NCBI GenBank assembly: GCA_026706815.1
Contig: JAPOYA010000009.1
Coordinates: forward strand, 1-36,704
Direction: 5' to 3'
Length of the DNA stretch: 36,704 nt
From: Acidimicrobiaceae bacterium
Lineage (GTDB): Bacteria > Actinomycetota > Acidimicrobiia > Acidimicrobiales > Aldehydirespiratoraceae
A model generated the notes under the pieces. It searched no databases. It had not been told where the DNA came from and was given only the letters and a program-made list of their open reading frames with translations. The position numbers and the translations under genes were made by a program. Positions 15,745 through 23,979 of the stretch are shown here, piece after piece (within the stretch, counting starts at the first letter, position 1; every line of letters begins with the position of its first letter).

Positions 15745-16961
15745 GAACGCCTCGTCTCTGCCCAGGTCTTGCCCTTTTCGGCATCGGGTTCGCGGGGGAG
15801 GCCCAACACCATCTCGGCCACGATGTTGCGTTGAATCGCAAAGGTGCCCCCTCCGAGCGTCAAAGCCGGCGAGAACAAGAAGCCGTAGTGCCAGATCCGA
15901 TCCACCCCCGGGACCTGCTCCTGTTCGAAGTTCACCTCGGTCGCCCCGCCGCGCATGCTCGGAGGGATATCACCGACTGGTCCCGACCCTTCCAGAAGCC
16001 CGTTCGCTCCCGCAAGATCCTTGGCGAGTTCCAGAACATGCCGGCCGTGCTCATCGCCCATGATCTTCTGGATCGAGGCTTCCGGGCCAGGCGTCTTGGC
16101 GTTGAGACGGGCGCTGAGCGTGCGCAGCCGGTTCAGGCGCAGCACCTCGGCTTCAGTGTGCAGCGCGGCGACCCGTTGGCGCATGACCGGATCTGCCGAA
16201 CCGCCATTGAGCCTGATCAGATCGATCAACATTTCTGCGGTCGGGCCCGCACCCCACAGTGAGCCTGCGGAACTGAGCGACACTCGTTCGTTCGCCAGAG
16301 TCACTTTGGCGAGCCGCCAACCATCGTTCTCATCACCGATGCGGTTCGCTGCGGGTATGCGAACATTGTCGAAGAACGTCTGGTTGAACGAATGCGCGGT
16401 GGTCATATCGACGATGGGGGCCATCGTCAGCCCCTCAAGGTCGGTCGGGCAGATGAAATAGGAGACGCCCCTGTGCTTGGCCACGTGGGGATCGGTGCGC
16501 GCGATGAGGATCCCGTATTTGGAGTAATGGCCGCCGCTGGTCCAGATTTTCGAGCCGTTGACCACGTACTCATCGCCGTCGCGAACCGCGGTGGTGGCAA
16601 GGGAGGCCAGGTCGGAACCAGCATCGGGTTCTGAGAACATCTGGCAGTAGACGTCGGCGCCGGTCAGCAGTCCGGGGAGGAAGCGAGCCTTCTGCTCTTC
16701 GGTGCCGGCGGCCAGGATGGTCGGCCCGGCCCAGCCGATACCGATCGGGTTGTCCGGACGCCTTACTTCGGCTCGTCGCAGTTCCTCGTCGATGATCACC
16801 TGGTGCAGCGGATCTGCGCTCAGCCCGTACGGCACGGGCCAGTGGGGGACTGTCAACCCGCGGTCTTGGAGTTGCTGTGGGGTGGGGTTGGGATTGGCTT
16901 CAAGCCACTCTCGAACTTCCAGGCGACGGGGATCGTCTTCGGGCGGGGAATCGAAGTCCAT
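15741..16961 (-). CDS. Acyl-CoA dehydrogenase
   Basis: The 406-residue protein has the family blocks YCQMFSEPDAGSDLASL (FAD/substrate contacts), VVNGSKIWTSGGHYSKYGI, and a C-terminal LGGGTFAIQRNIVAEMVLGL in the form seen in FadE-type enzymes of actinobacteria. It would oxidise an acyl-CoA to an enoyl-CoA and pass electrons to ETF. It overlaps TetR by 4 nt and starts 1 nt after the AtuA-family stop. In the Atu pathway the equivalent is the citronellyl-CoA dehydrogenase AtuD. The usual SEIQ at the end is AIQ after Phe here, so the catalytic base should be sought elsewhere in the protein. Confidence 0.9.
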   Translation of the reverse strand: MDFDSPPEDDPRRLEVREWLEANPNPTPQQLQDRGLTVPHWPVPYGLSADPLHQVIIDEELRRAEVRRPDNPIGIGWAGPTILAAGTEEQKARFLPGLLTGADVYCQMFSEPDAGSDLASLATTAVRDGDEYVVNGSKIWTSGGHYSKYGILIARTDPHVAKHRGVSYFICPTDLEGLTMAPIVDMTTAHSFNQTFFDNVRIPAANRIGDENDGWRLAKVTLANERVSLSSAGSLWGAGPTAEMLIDLIRLNGGSADPVMRQRVAALHTEAEVLRLNRLRTLSARLNAKTPGPEASIQKIMGDEHGRHVLELAKDLAGANGLLEGSGPVGDIPPSMRGGATEVNFEQEQVPGVDRIWHYGFLFSPALTLGGGTFAIQRNIVAEMVLGLPREPDAEKGKTWAETRRS

Positions 16962-16962
16962 C

Positions 16963-18720
16963 TCAGCGTTGACCCAACAGCTGCACTGGGATGTCGACGT
17001 GTCGGGCCCGCAACCATTCGCCCAAGCCCTTGGCCTGAGCGTCCTGGCGAGTCGAGGCGGCCACGCCTTCGGCGAGAATGCCGTGTATCACGAAGTTGAC
17101 CGCCCAGATGTTGGGCAGCGCGAAGCGTTCGATGTGAGCGGCGGCGGCTTCTGGCAGGAGTTGCCGCAGACGATCGGTGGTCAGGTGGTCCTCCAACCAC
17201 CCGTAGGCCTTCGGAGAACGGACGAAGACGCCCACGTTGGCGTTTCCGCCTTTGTCGCCCGATCGCGTCCCGGCCAGCGCACCGAGGGGCACTCGCACTG
17301 TCTCTCCGCCGGGCGGCGCTGGGATTTCGGGCACCGTCGGAGTCACCGGAGGCCCCGGTGGGGGTGAACCAGTGTCGACGACCGTGCGGCCCTCGCCCAG
17401 CAGCACGACATGCTGCGGAACCAGATCACGCGGCACCAGCCCCGAGGTGTGGACTCCGAAGGGTTTGCCCACGCCGCCGGTCTTGAGGCCGAAGAACCCT
17501 GGAATGCTCGCCAGCGCCAGGTCGTTCATTGCTGAACCGACAGCCGTGGTCTTCTGCTGGTCCGGGTCCTTCACGGAGATGCGCCAGGAGGCCACAGCCT
17601 CCTCGTTGGTTTTCGGGTCGTCCTTATCGGTGCGCGCGACTGTGCTGGTGACGCTTGAGAAGTCCTCCGGTCGATATCGGCAGTTTCGCCAGAAGGCCCT
17701 CTCAACGAGCTCGGCTTTGGCGTCTATGCCCATGCCTGTCAGGGCGATCGCCAGGTCGCTTCGATAACCGCCCCACGAGTTCATCGAGACCTTCAGAGTC
17801 TCGGGGGGCTTCTCTCCCCGCACGCCCGAGACACGGACCCGGTCCGGCCCGACGACGTCGAGCTCTATTGTGTCGAAGCGGCTGGTGACGTCAGGACCGA
17901 GATAAGCCGGACCGTCTATTTCATATAGCAGTTGGCTGGTGACGGTGCCGATCGTGATGTTGCCCCCGGTTCCGGGGTGTTTGCCGATCACCGACGATCC
18001 GTCAGCGGCGATTTCGGCGAAGGGAAAGCCGGGATACTCAAGTCCGTCGATCTCTTCAAAGAACGAGTAGTTCCCACCGGTTGCCTGAGTGCCGCACTCT
18101 ATGACGTGGCCAGCGACGACTGCTCCGGCCATTTCGTCAAGGTCCGCCGGGGACCAGCCGTGATGCCATGCTGCGGGCCCGCAGACGATGGCTGCGTCGG
18201 TGGTGCGGCCTGTCACGACGATGTCGGCGCCCCGGTTGAGCGCCTCGACGATGCCCCAGCATCCGAGGTATGCGTTGGCGGAGATGTAGTCGACGTCTGC
18301 GACTGGCTCTTTGCTTTCGAGATCGACGATGTCGACTCCGGTTGCTTTCAGTTCCGCGAGCCGGGGCAGGAGGTTGTCGCCCTCGACGTAGGCGATTTTG
18401 GGGGAGAGGCCCAACTCGTCGGCCACTTCGGCGACTGCCTCGGCACAGTGGAACGGATCGAGTCCGCCCGCGTTCGAGACGACTTTGATCCCTGAGTCAA
18501 CGCAGCTGCCCATCACCTGTTCCATCTGGCGCACGAAGGTCCGGGCGTAACCGCCTCCTGCCCGCTTCGCTTGTGTGCGCGCCAGGATCAGCATTGTCAA
18601 CTCAGCCAGCCAATCACCGGTGAGCGCGTCTATCGGGCCGCCCTCGACCATTTCGGCCGCAGCGCTCAGCCGATCCCCGTAGAACCCGCTGCAGTTCGCG
18701 ATCCGTATCGGCGCTCTCAC
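16963..18720 (-). CDS. atuA: AtuA-family protein (acyclic terpene utilisation, DUF1446)
   Basis: The 585-residue protein combines the large N-terminal AtuA domain (IANCSGFYGDRLSAAAEMVE at 7-26, VVSNAGGLDPFHCAEAVAEV, VVTGRTTDAAIVCGPAAWH) with the C-terminal AtuA-like ferredoxin-fold domain. That domain carries GTRSGDKGGNANVGVF after a Pro-rich linker at about residues 455-475. AtuA is required for growth of Pseudomonas on citronellol and geraniol, but its reaction is not established. Its ATG overlaps the stop of the biotin-carrying carboxylase subunit (ATGA), which places it firmly in the same operon as both carboxylase subunits. Confidence 0.9.
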   Translation of the reverse strand: MRAPIRIANCSGFYGDRLSAAAEMVEGGPIDALTGDWLAELTMLILARTQAKRAGGGYARTFVRQMEQVMGSCVDSGIKVVSNAGGLDPFHCAEAVAEVADELGLSPKIAYVEGDNLLPRLAELKATGVDIVDLESKEPVADVDYISANAYLGCWGIVEALNRGADIVVTGRTTDAAIVCGPAAWHHGWSPADLDEMAGAVVAGHVIECGTQATGGNYSFFEEIDGLEYPGFPFAEIAADGSSVIGKHPGTGGNITIGTVTSQLLYEIDGPAYLGPDVTSRFDTIELDVVGPDRVRVSGVRGEKPPETLKVSMNSWGGYRSDLAIALTGMGIDAKAELVERAFWRNCRYRPEDFSSVTSTVARTDKDDPKTNEEAVASWRISVKDPDQQKTTAVGSAMNDLALASIPGFFGLKTGGVGKPFGVHTSGLVPRDLVPQHVVLLGEGRTVVDTGSPPPGPPVTPTVPEIPAPPGGETVRVPLGALAGTRSGDKGGNANVGVFVRSPKAYGWLEDHLTTDRLRQLLPEAAAAHIERFALPNIWAVNFVIHGILAEGVAASTRQDAQAKGLGEWLRARHVDIPVQLLGQR

Positions 18721-20759
18721 GCGGTGCCTTCGCCGGGCGCAGCCGGAGCCGCGGGACTCGGTGCGGTGCCTACGGGCGCGGCCGGAGCCGCGGAAGCGGG
18801 AGAAAGCAACGCCGATTCCTCTTCCGCTTGGTCTTGCACCACCATCAGGAGGACGTCCTTTTCGATCTGGTCGCCGACCGAGACCCGGATTTCAGTGACG
18901 GTGCCCGCTTGGGCGGCCCGAAGATGGTGCTCCATCTTCATCGCCTCGATCACCGCGACAACCTGCTGAGCCTCCACAACGTCGCCGACGCCCACCCGAA
19001 GGTCGATCACCCTGCCGGGCATCGGCGCCACCACCGCACCCCCGACGACATCGGGCTCAGCTATTGGAAACCTGGGCAGGAGCTCAATCTGAGCCCCTCC
19101 GCCCGCTCCCGTCAGGTACAGGTTGTCGCCATGCCGAGCCACTGCATAGCGGCGTCGTCGAGAGTCGACCTCAACGTCGATATGACGATCAGAGCAGCTC
19201 CGGACGCGTGCGGCGCCCTCGTCGCCCGAGGCGCCGAGCACGAACCCCCCGCAGCGCTCAGGGGAGTAGTACACGGTCGTCTCGGTGTCGGCGATTCGCA
19301 GCCCAACACGCACCCGCGCCAAGCGTCCGATGCGGAATCCCGACGGCAACGAGGTCAAGACGCTTGCTTTGGAACGATTGTCATATTGCAGCCACATGGC
19401 CGCGGCTGTGGCCAGAAGACGCAGTTCGCCCTCTTCGAGGTTGCGCTTGCGAGGAGGGGTGAAGCGCTCAATGAAGTCTGTCGTGGTCTCGCCCGCAAGA
19501 AACTCAGCGGATCTGAGAGTGGCAGCCAGGAAATCCCGGTTGGTTGCAACACCGCCGATTTGCAGGCGCTCAAGCGCCAACGCCAACTGTCCTGCAGCGT
19601 CGGCCCTGGTGGCAGCGTGGGAGATGACCTTGGCGATCATGGGATCGAATTGGGAGGTGATCGCCGAACCGGTCTGCACTCCGGTGTCGTAGCGGACCGG
19701 CGGATCGACGGCCGGTTCGAATATCTCGACAACTCCTGTGGCGGGAAGAAAGTCGTTGTCGGGGTCTTCGGAGCAGAGGCGGGCCTCAATAGCATGGCCG
19801 GTGAACGAGATGTCATCGGTGGAGTAGCCCAGTGCCTCGCCTCGAGCGACCCTCAGCTGCTCTCTGACCAGGTCGACGCCTGTCACCTCCTCGGTGACGG
19901 GGTGTTCAACCTGCAAGCGAGTATTGACTTCCAAGAAGAAGAACTCTCCCGATTCGTCGTCGACCAGGAACTCGACCGTGCCGGCGGACTCGTAGGAGAG
20001 GGCGCGGGCCAAAGACACAGCTGCGGCACCCATGGCGGAGCGCATTTCGTCGCTCACGAAAGGCGACGGCGACTCCTCAATGATCTTTTGATGGCGACGT
20101 TGAATGCTGCACTCGCGTTCGCCGAGGTGCAGCAAGTCTCCATACCTGTCTCCCAACACTTGAATCTCGATGTGGCGTGCGGTGCGGACGCAACGCTCTG
20201 CGAACACGCGATCGTCGCCGAATCCGGCGAGAGCCTCGCGACGGGCCGCCGCCACGGATTCTTCCAACTCGGCGGGTGAGTCGACCACCCGCATACCCTT
20301 GCCGCCGCCCCCGGCAGCGGCCTTGATCAGAATCGGGAAGCCCAAGGAAGCGAATTCGCTCGGATCGTCGCTCGACTCGAGCACGGGGATCCCCGCCTCG
20401 ACTGCAAGCTTTTTGGCGGCGATCTTGTCTCCCATCAATGCGATCGCCTCGGGCGAGGGGCCGACCCAGACAAGGCCCTCTGCCAGGACCGCTTCGGCGA
20501 AGGCTGCGTTCTCAGCCAGGAAGCCGTAGCCGGGATGGACCGCACCGGCACTGGTCAGCCGCGCTGCGGCAAGGATCTGCTCGCCGTCCGGATAGCTGCT
20601 GATCCGCACAGCCTCGTCGGCTTGGAGGACATGCAAAGCGTCCGCATCGGAGTCGGCGAACAGCGCCACTGTCCGTATGCCCATGGCAGAGGCCGATCGG
20701 ATGATCCGGCAGGCGATCTCGCCCCGGTTGGCCACCAGCAAGGCATCGAAACGGCTCAC
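18717..20759 (-). CDS. Acyl-CoA carboxylase alpha subunit (biotin carboxylase + BCCP)
   Basis: A GTG at 20759 starts the 680-residue protein at VSRFDALLVANRGEIACRII, overlapping the beta-subunit stop by 4 nt; the open frame upstream of it is not coding. The biotin carboxylase part shows AAAGGGGKGMRVV, LGERECSIQRRHQKIIEE and EVNTRLQVEHPVTEE. The C-terminal biotinyl domain has the EAMKME motif with the biotinylated Lys, followed by an unusual Ala/Pro-rich tail (about 28 residues). It charges biotin with CO2 for its partner beta subunit. Whether the substrate is methylcrotonyl-CoA, geranyl-CoA or another acyl-CoA cannot be decided; the AtuA context favours a branched one. Confidence 0.93.
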   Translation of the reverse strand: MSRFDALLVANRGEIACRIIRSASAMGIRTVALFADSDADALHVLQADEAVRISSYPDGEQILAAARLTSAGAVHPGYGFLAENAAFAEAVLAEGLVWVGPSPEAIALMGDKIAAKKLAVEAGIPVLESSDDPSEFASLGFPILIKAAAGGGGKGMRVVDSPAELEESVAAARREALAGFGDDRVFAERCVRTARHIEIQVLGDRYGDLLHLGERECSIQRRHQKIIEESPSPFVSDEMRSAMGAAAVSLARALSYESAGTVEFLVDDESGEFFFLEVNTRLQVEHPVTEEVTGVDLVREQLRVARGEALGYSTDDISFTGHAIEARLCSEDPDNDFLPATGVVEIFEPAVDPPVRYDTGVQTGSAITSQFDPMIAKVISHAATRADAAGQLALALERLQIGGVATNRDFLAATLRSAEFLAGETTTDFIERFTPPRKRNLEEGELRLLATAAAMWLQYDNRSKASVLTSLPSGFRIGRLARVRVGLRIADTETTVYYSPERCGGFVLGASGDEGAARVRSCSDRHIDVEVDSRRRRYAVARHGDNLYLTGAGGGAQIELLPRFPIAEPDVVGGAVVAPMPGRVIDLRVGVGDVVEAQQVVAVIEAMKMEHHLRAAQAGTVTEIRVSVGDQIEKDVLLMVVQDQAEEESALLSPASAAPAAPVGTAPSPAAPAAPGEGTA
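18732..18753. repeat. GC-rich 22-bp repeat coding an AAPAAPG tail
   Basis: GCCGGGCGCAGCCGGAGCCG (first 20 bases) recurs with one mismatch at 25147-25168 and 25177-25198, in a different gene. A weaker copy is near 18774-18792. On the minus strand it codes AAPA(A/V)PG. Confidence 0.7.
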
Positions 20760-22399
20760 AGTCGGAACACCCCGTATCGCTCTGCTCCCTCGATGGCCCG
20801 GTTGCCCACCGCTGAGAGGCACATGCCCACGACGTGGCGGGTGTCTCGCGGGTCGATGATCCCGTCGTCGCTGATCGCTCCAGTGGCTCGCAGGGCCAGC
20901 GAACCCCGCTCCTGGGTGGCTTCGACCGCAGCGACCGTTTCGGCGTCCGCTTCTTCGTCGAACTCCTGGCCGAGGCGTTTTGCCTGGCCGCGACGCACTT
21001 CCGACATCACGCCCGCAATCTGCTTGGGCCCCATCACCGCGATCTTCGCGGTCGGCCACAGGAAGGTGAAACGGTTTCCGAAGGCCCGGCCCGACATGCC
21101 GTAGGTTCCGGCGCCGTAGCTGGATCCGATGACCACGGTGATGTGGGGCACGGTCGAGTTGCTGACGGCGTTGATCATCTGGGAGCCTTTTTTGATGATT
21201 CCGTCCGCCTCGAAGTCCTTCCCCACCATGTACCCGGTGATGTTCTGCAAGAACAGCAGGGGCACGTCGATCTGGTTGCACAGCTGAATGAAGTGGGCGC
21301 CCTTCTGCGCGGCGTCGGGGTAGAGCACACCGTTGTTGCCGAGGATCCCCAGCGGATATCCATGGATTGAGGCCCAGCCGCACACCAGCGTGCTGCCCCA
21401 ACGAGGTTTGAACTCTTCAAAGCGCGAACCATCGACTGTGCGAGCGACGACGTCGCGGACATCGACCGGTTTGACCAGGTCCCGGCTGACAATGCCGAGC
21501 AGTTCCTCTTGGTCGTAGACCGGCGGGTCCGGAGGGAAGCTTGGAGGCGGCCCCGGCTTGCGGATGTTCAGATGTGAGACGACCTCTCTGCACATGCGCA
21601 GAGCATCCATCTCATCTTGGGCGAAGTAGTCTCCGCCACCGGAGACGGTGGTGTGCATCTCAGCGCCGCCGAGTGTCTCATCATCGGAGATCTCGCCGGT
21701 GGCCATCTTGACCAGAGGGGGACCGCCGAGGAACATTTTCGACTGGTCCTTGACCATAATCGTGTAGTCGGAGAGTCCCGGCTGGTAGGCGCCCCCGGCG
21801 GTCGAGGATCCGAACACAACGCAAACCGTGGGGATCCCCATCTTCGAGAGCTCGATCATTTCGTAGAAGAAGCGTCCACTCTCGGCGAAGTGATCGGTTT
21901 GGAACATCCGCCGGTTCGGCTCGCCGGGCTGGATCCGCAGGTCGCCTCCCGCGGATTCCACAAAGCTGATATAGGGCATGCGGTTCTCGCGTGAGATCTC
22001 CAGTGCGCGCATCCACTTCTTGGATGCATACGGGGTTAGCGCCCCGGCGAGGACCGTCGGGTCGTTGCCCATGATCACGCATTCGGCGCCGGCGACGACT
22101 CCGATCCCGACGACCATTCCGCCGCCCACGGCGTAGTCCGAGTTGTATGCGGCGATCGGGCTGATCTCAAGGAAAGGGCTGTCGGGGTCGATGACGTTGG
22201 CGATGCGCTCGCGGATGGGGAGTTTGCGACGGGAGCGCAGCCTCTCCATGCGCTCGGGCCCGCCCCCGGCTTCGGCTTCGTCGAGCAGCCCCTCTATTGC
22301 CTCGAGCTGCTCGCGCATGTCGTGCGCGTTCTGGGCGAACTGCGGGTCGCCGGTGTCGAGCGTCGAGCGAAGCGGCAATGCCAAAGGTACGCGTACCAT
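20756..22399 (-). CDS. Acyl-CoA carboxylase beta subunit (carboxyltransferase)
   Basis: The 547-residue protein is a complete carboxyltransferase. The N-terminal half holds YISFVESAGGDLRIQPGEP, GSSTAGGAYQPGLSDYTIMV and FLGGPPLVKMATGEISDDE. The C-terminal half has LFLQNITGYMVGKDFEADGI, GSSYGAGTYGMSGRAF and MGPKQIAGVM. These blocks fit methylcrotonyl-CoA or geranyl-CoA carboxylases more than propionyl-CoA carboxylases. It is the first gene of the operon, and the palindromes at 22386-22397 and 22411-22423 lie at its start. No good ribosome site is seen before the ATG. Its stop overlaps the alpha-subunit GTG. Confidence 0.93.
   Translation of the reverse strand: MVRVPLALPLRSTLDTGDPQFAQNAHDMREQLEAIEGLLDEAEAGGGPERMERLRSRRKLPIRERIANVIDPDSPFLEISPIAAYNSDYAVGGGMVVGIGVVAGAECVIMGNDPTVLAGALTPYASKKWMRALEISRENRMPYISFVESAGGDLRIQPGEPNRRMFQTDHFAESGRFFYEMIELSKMGIPTVCVVFGSSTAGGAYQPGLSDYTIMVKDQSKMFLGGPPLVKMATGEISDDETLGGAEMHTTVSGGGDYFAQDEMDALRMCREVVSHLNIRKPGPPPSFPPDPPVYDQEELLGIVSRDLVKPVDVRDVVARTVDGSRFEEFKPRWGSTLVCGWASIHGYPLGILGNNGVLYPDAAQKGAHFIQLCNQIDVPLLFLQNITGYMVGKDFEADGIIKKGSQMINAVSNSTVPHITVVIGSSYGAGTYGMSGRAFGNRFTFLWPTAKIAVMGPKQIAGVMSEVRRGQAKRLGQEFDEEADAETVAAVEATQERGSLALRATGAISDDGIIDPRDTRHVVGMCLSAVGNRAIEGAERYGVFRL
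22386..22397. promoter_or_regulatory. Perfect 12-bp palindrome at the operon start
   Basis: GGTACGCGTACC is an exact palindrome covering codons 1-5 of the carboxylase beta gene. With the palindrome 13 bases further upstream it could form a repressor binding region for the operon's own TetR protein. This is inferred from position only. Confidence 0.4.
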
Positions 22400-22410
22400 G
22401 AGCTAGCGAC

Positions 22411-22423
22411 ATTACCCGGTAAT
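22411..22423. promoter_or_regulatory. Dyad ATTACC-C-GGTAAT upstream of the carboxylase operon
   Basis: An exact inverted repeat with 6-bp arms and a 1-bp centre lies 12 bases before the start codon. On the minus strand it overlaps TAATGT, a possible -10 whose transcript would begin close to the ATG. This is the position expected of a repressor site. Confidence 0.5.
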
Positions 22424-22437
22424 ATCTTGTCTATCCA

Positions 22438-22469
22438 CTTACCTCTGACTGCTACTTGCCTCTGACTGC
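22438..22469. repeat. 15-bp direct repeat, period 17
   Basis: CTTACCTCTGACTGC (22438-22452) and CTTGCCTCTGACTGC (22455-22469) differ at one base and lie in the gap between the operon promoter and the terminator-like hairpin. They may be regulator sites or a small duplication. Confidence 0.75.
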
Positions 22470-22477
22470 ACTTTATT

Positions 22478-22523
22478 TCTGCCTGCCGCCGTCGATGATG
22501 GTCGATCGACGGCGGCAGGCAGA
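22478..22523 (-). terminator. Long perfect hairpin after the binding-protein gene
   Basis: Arms 22478-22496 and 22505-22523 pair without mismatch over 19 bp, around an 8-base loop, 22 bases after the stop of the ABC binding-protein gene. There is no U tract on the minus strand (the sequence continues AAATAAAG), so it is not a textbook intrinsic terminator. Long stems without U tails often end transcription or protect 3' ends in high-GC actinobacteria. Confidence 0.7.
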
Positions 22524-22545
22524 GGCGGTCAGGCGAACACGCGGA

Positions 22546-23952
22546 TCACTCGAACACGAAGGAGTCGGCGAAGGACGCCTTGTAGCCGGTGGCAACAGCC
22601 TCCACACCGTTGGGGACCTCAGGGTTCACGGCGAAAATCGTGTTCTCGGTGGCCGGTACCCTCTCGTCGGGGGTTCCGTAGAAGTAGTCGCCGGAGAGTC
22701 CGTCGAAGGAGACCGTGCCGAGACTGTTCAGAGCTTCGATTATGCCGTCGCGGCTCAGGTCGCCGTTGGCGACAGCGGCCTCGAGCACCTGGACAATGGC
22801 ATGTGCCTGGAGGTACCCGAAAGTGAAGAAATAGTCGGGCTCCTGATCGGGATCGAACTCCTCGAGGCGCTCGATCATCGTGGCCATTCCGGGCACGCTC
22901 TCGTCACCCCAGGTGGACCCCTCGGCGACGACCACGAAGTAGGCCTGGAGATACGGTGCCAGCGCGCTGTCCGCCAAGGCGTTGATCCAGGTGGGCGAAA
23001 GGCCGAGCCACTGCGGCGTGTACCCGCCGGCGGCCGCGGTGCCCAGCGCTCCACCGGTCACCGATGGTGTGGTCACCAGGAACACAACCTCGCATCCGGC
23101 CCCCTGCAACTGCTGGATCTGAGCTGAGAAGTCGGTGTCGCCCGAGACATAGCGGGCGATCTCGGTGATCTCGAATCCGAGATTCTCCGCAGCGAAGTCG
23201 ATGCCTTCCTGGCCCGCTTCGCCGTAGGGATCGTCTTGTATGAACGAGCAATAGACCTGCTCGATGTTGCCGCCTCCCTCGTTCACCCACCAATCGAGAC
23301 CGTTGATCGCCTGGATCTGGTAGGGGCCGCCGATCGGCAGCAGGTTCTGCTCGCGGACCCAGAAGGAGTCGAGAGAGGCCGGGGCCGCGACCAGGCCGTC
23401 CTCTTTGAGCGACTCGAGCACCGCATTGGTGATCGGGGTGCCGAAGAGTTGGCCGAGTATCACGACATCGTCCTTGACCTCGTTGTAGACCTGCACCGCG
23501 GTCGCGGGGTTGTACTGATGGTCTACTTCAACCGTCTCGACCAGGTACTGGCCGGCAACGCCGCCCTGGCTGTTGATGTAGTCGTAGTAGACCTGACCGC
23601 CGGCGGTGAGCGGAACTCCGATGATCGCGACCGGGCCGGAGAGGTCGGAGATGACGCCGACTTTGATGCTCGACCCGTCGAAGCCGGGTCCCGTCGCGAT
23701 CTCCTCGGCCATGTCGTCGCTGTCGGCCATGTCGTCGTCGTCGGACATGTCGTCGTCGTCGGCCATGTCGTCGTCGTCGGCCATGTCGTCGTCGTCGGCC
23801 ATGTCGTCGCTGTCGGCCATGTCGTCGCTGTCGGCCATGTCGCTGCCGTTGTCGGCGCTGCCTGAGTCCTCGTCATCGTCGCCACACGCTGCCGCGAACA
23901 GCGTCAGCGAAAGCAGCAGTGCCAACAGTCGGAACCATTGTTTGGTATTCAT
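22546..23952 (-). CDS. ABC transporter substrate-binding lipoprotein, branched-chain amino acid type
   Basis: The 468-residue protein starts after a strong GGAGGGG ribosome site. It has a lipoprotein signal (LTLFAAAC-GDD, Cys23), then an acidic repeat region (residues about 38-82), then a periplasmic-binding fold of the Leu/Ile/Val type. The fold is visible as IKVGVISDLSGPVAIIGVPL, GVAGQYLVETVEVDH and FIQDDPYGEAGQEGIDFAAE. It captures the transporter's substrate outside the membrane. It is the last gene of the transporter operon, 27 nt after livM. The CoA ligase in the operon suggests that a carboxylic acid rather than an amino acid is bound. Confidence 0.9.
   Translation of the reverse strand: MNTKQWFRLLALLLSLTLFAAACGDDDEDSGSADNGSDMADSDDMADSDDMADDDDMADDDDMADDDDMSDDDDMADSDDMAEEIATGPGFDGSSIKVGVISDLSGPVAIIGVPLTAGGQVYYDYINSQGGVAGQYLVETVEVDHQYNPATAVQVYNEVKDDVVILGQLFGTPITNAVLESLKEDGLVAAPASLDSFWVREQNLLPIGGPYQIQAINGLDWWVNEGGGNIEQVYCSFIQDDPYGEAGQEGIDFAAENLGFEITEIARYVSGDTDFSAQIQQLQGAGCEVVFLVTTPSVTGGALGTAAAGGYTPQWLGLSPTWINALADSALAPYLQAYFVVVAEGSTWGDESVPGMATMIERLEEFDPDQEPDYFFTFGYLQAHAIVQVLEAAVANGDLSRDGIIEALNSLGTVSFDGLSGDYFYGTPDERVPATENTIFAVNPEVPNGVEAVATGYKASFADSFVFE
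23707..23850 (-). repeat. 18-bp coding tandem repeat, eight units
   Basis: Met codons recur every 18 bases (23710, 23728, 23746, 23764, 23782, 23800, 23818, 23836), coding hexapeptides DMADSD or DMADDD with one DMSDDD. The repeat forms an acidic Met-containing spacer between the lipid anchor and the binding domain. Copy number is likely to vary between strains. Confidence 0.9.
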
Positions 23953-23979
23953 GTCCCCTCCAAGGGTCAGTGGCGAGTC

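Noticed and set aside
18717..21401. A carboxylase alpha protein starting at 21401
   Set aside because: The extra 214 residues are Arg/Gly-rich shadow of the beta-subunit gene. The GTG at 20759 matches the normal N-terminus and overlaps the beta stop.
23707..23850. CRISPR array
   Set aside because: The 18-bp units are contiguous, lack spacers and lie in frame within the binding-protein gene.
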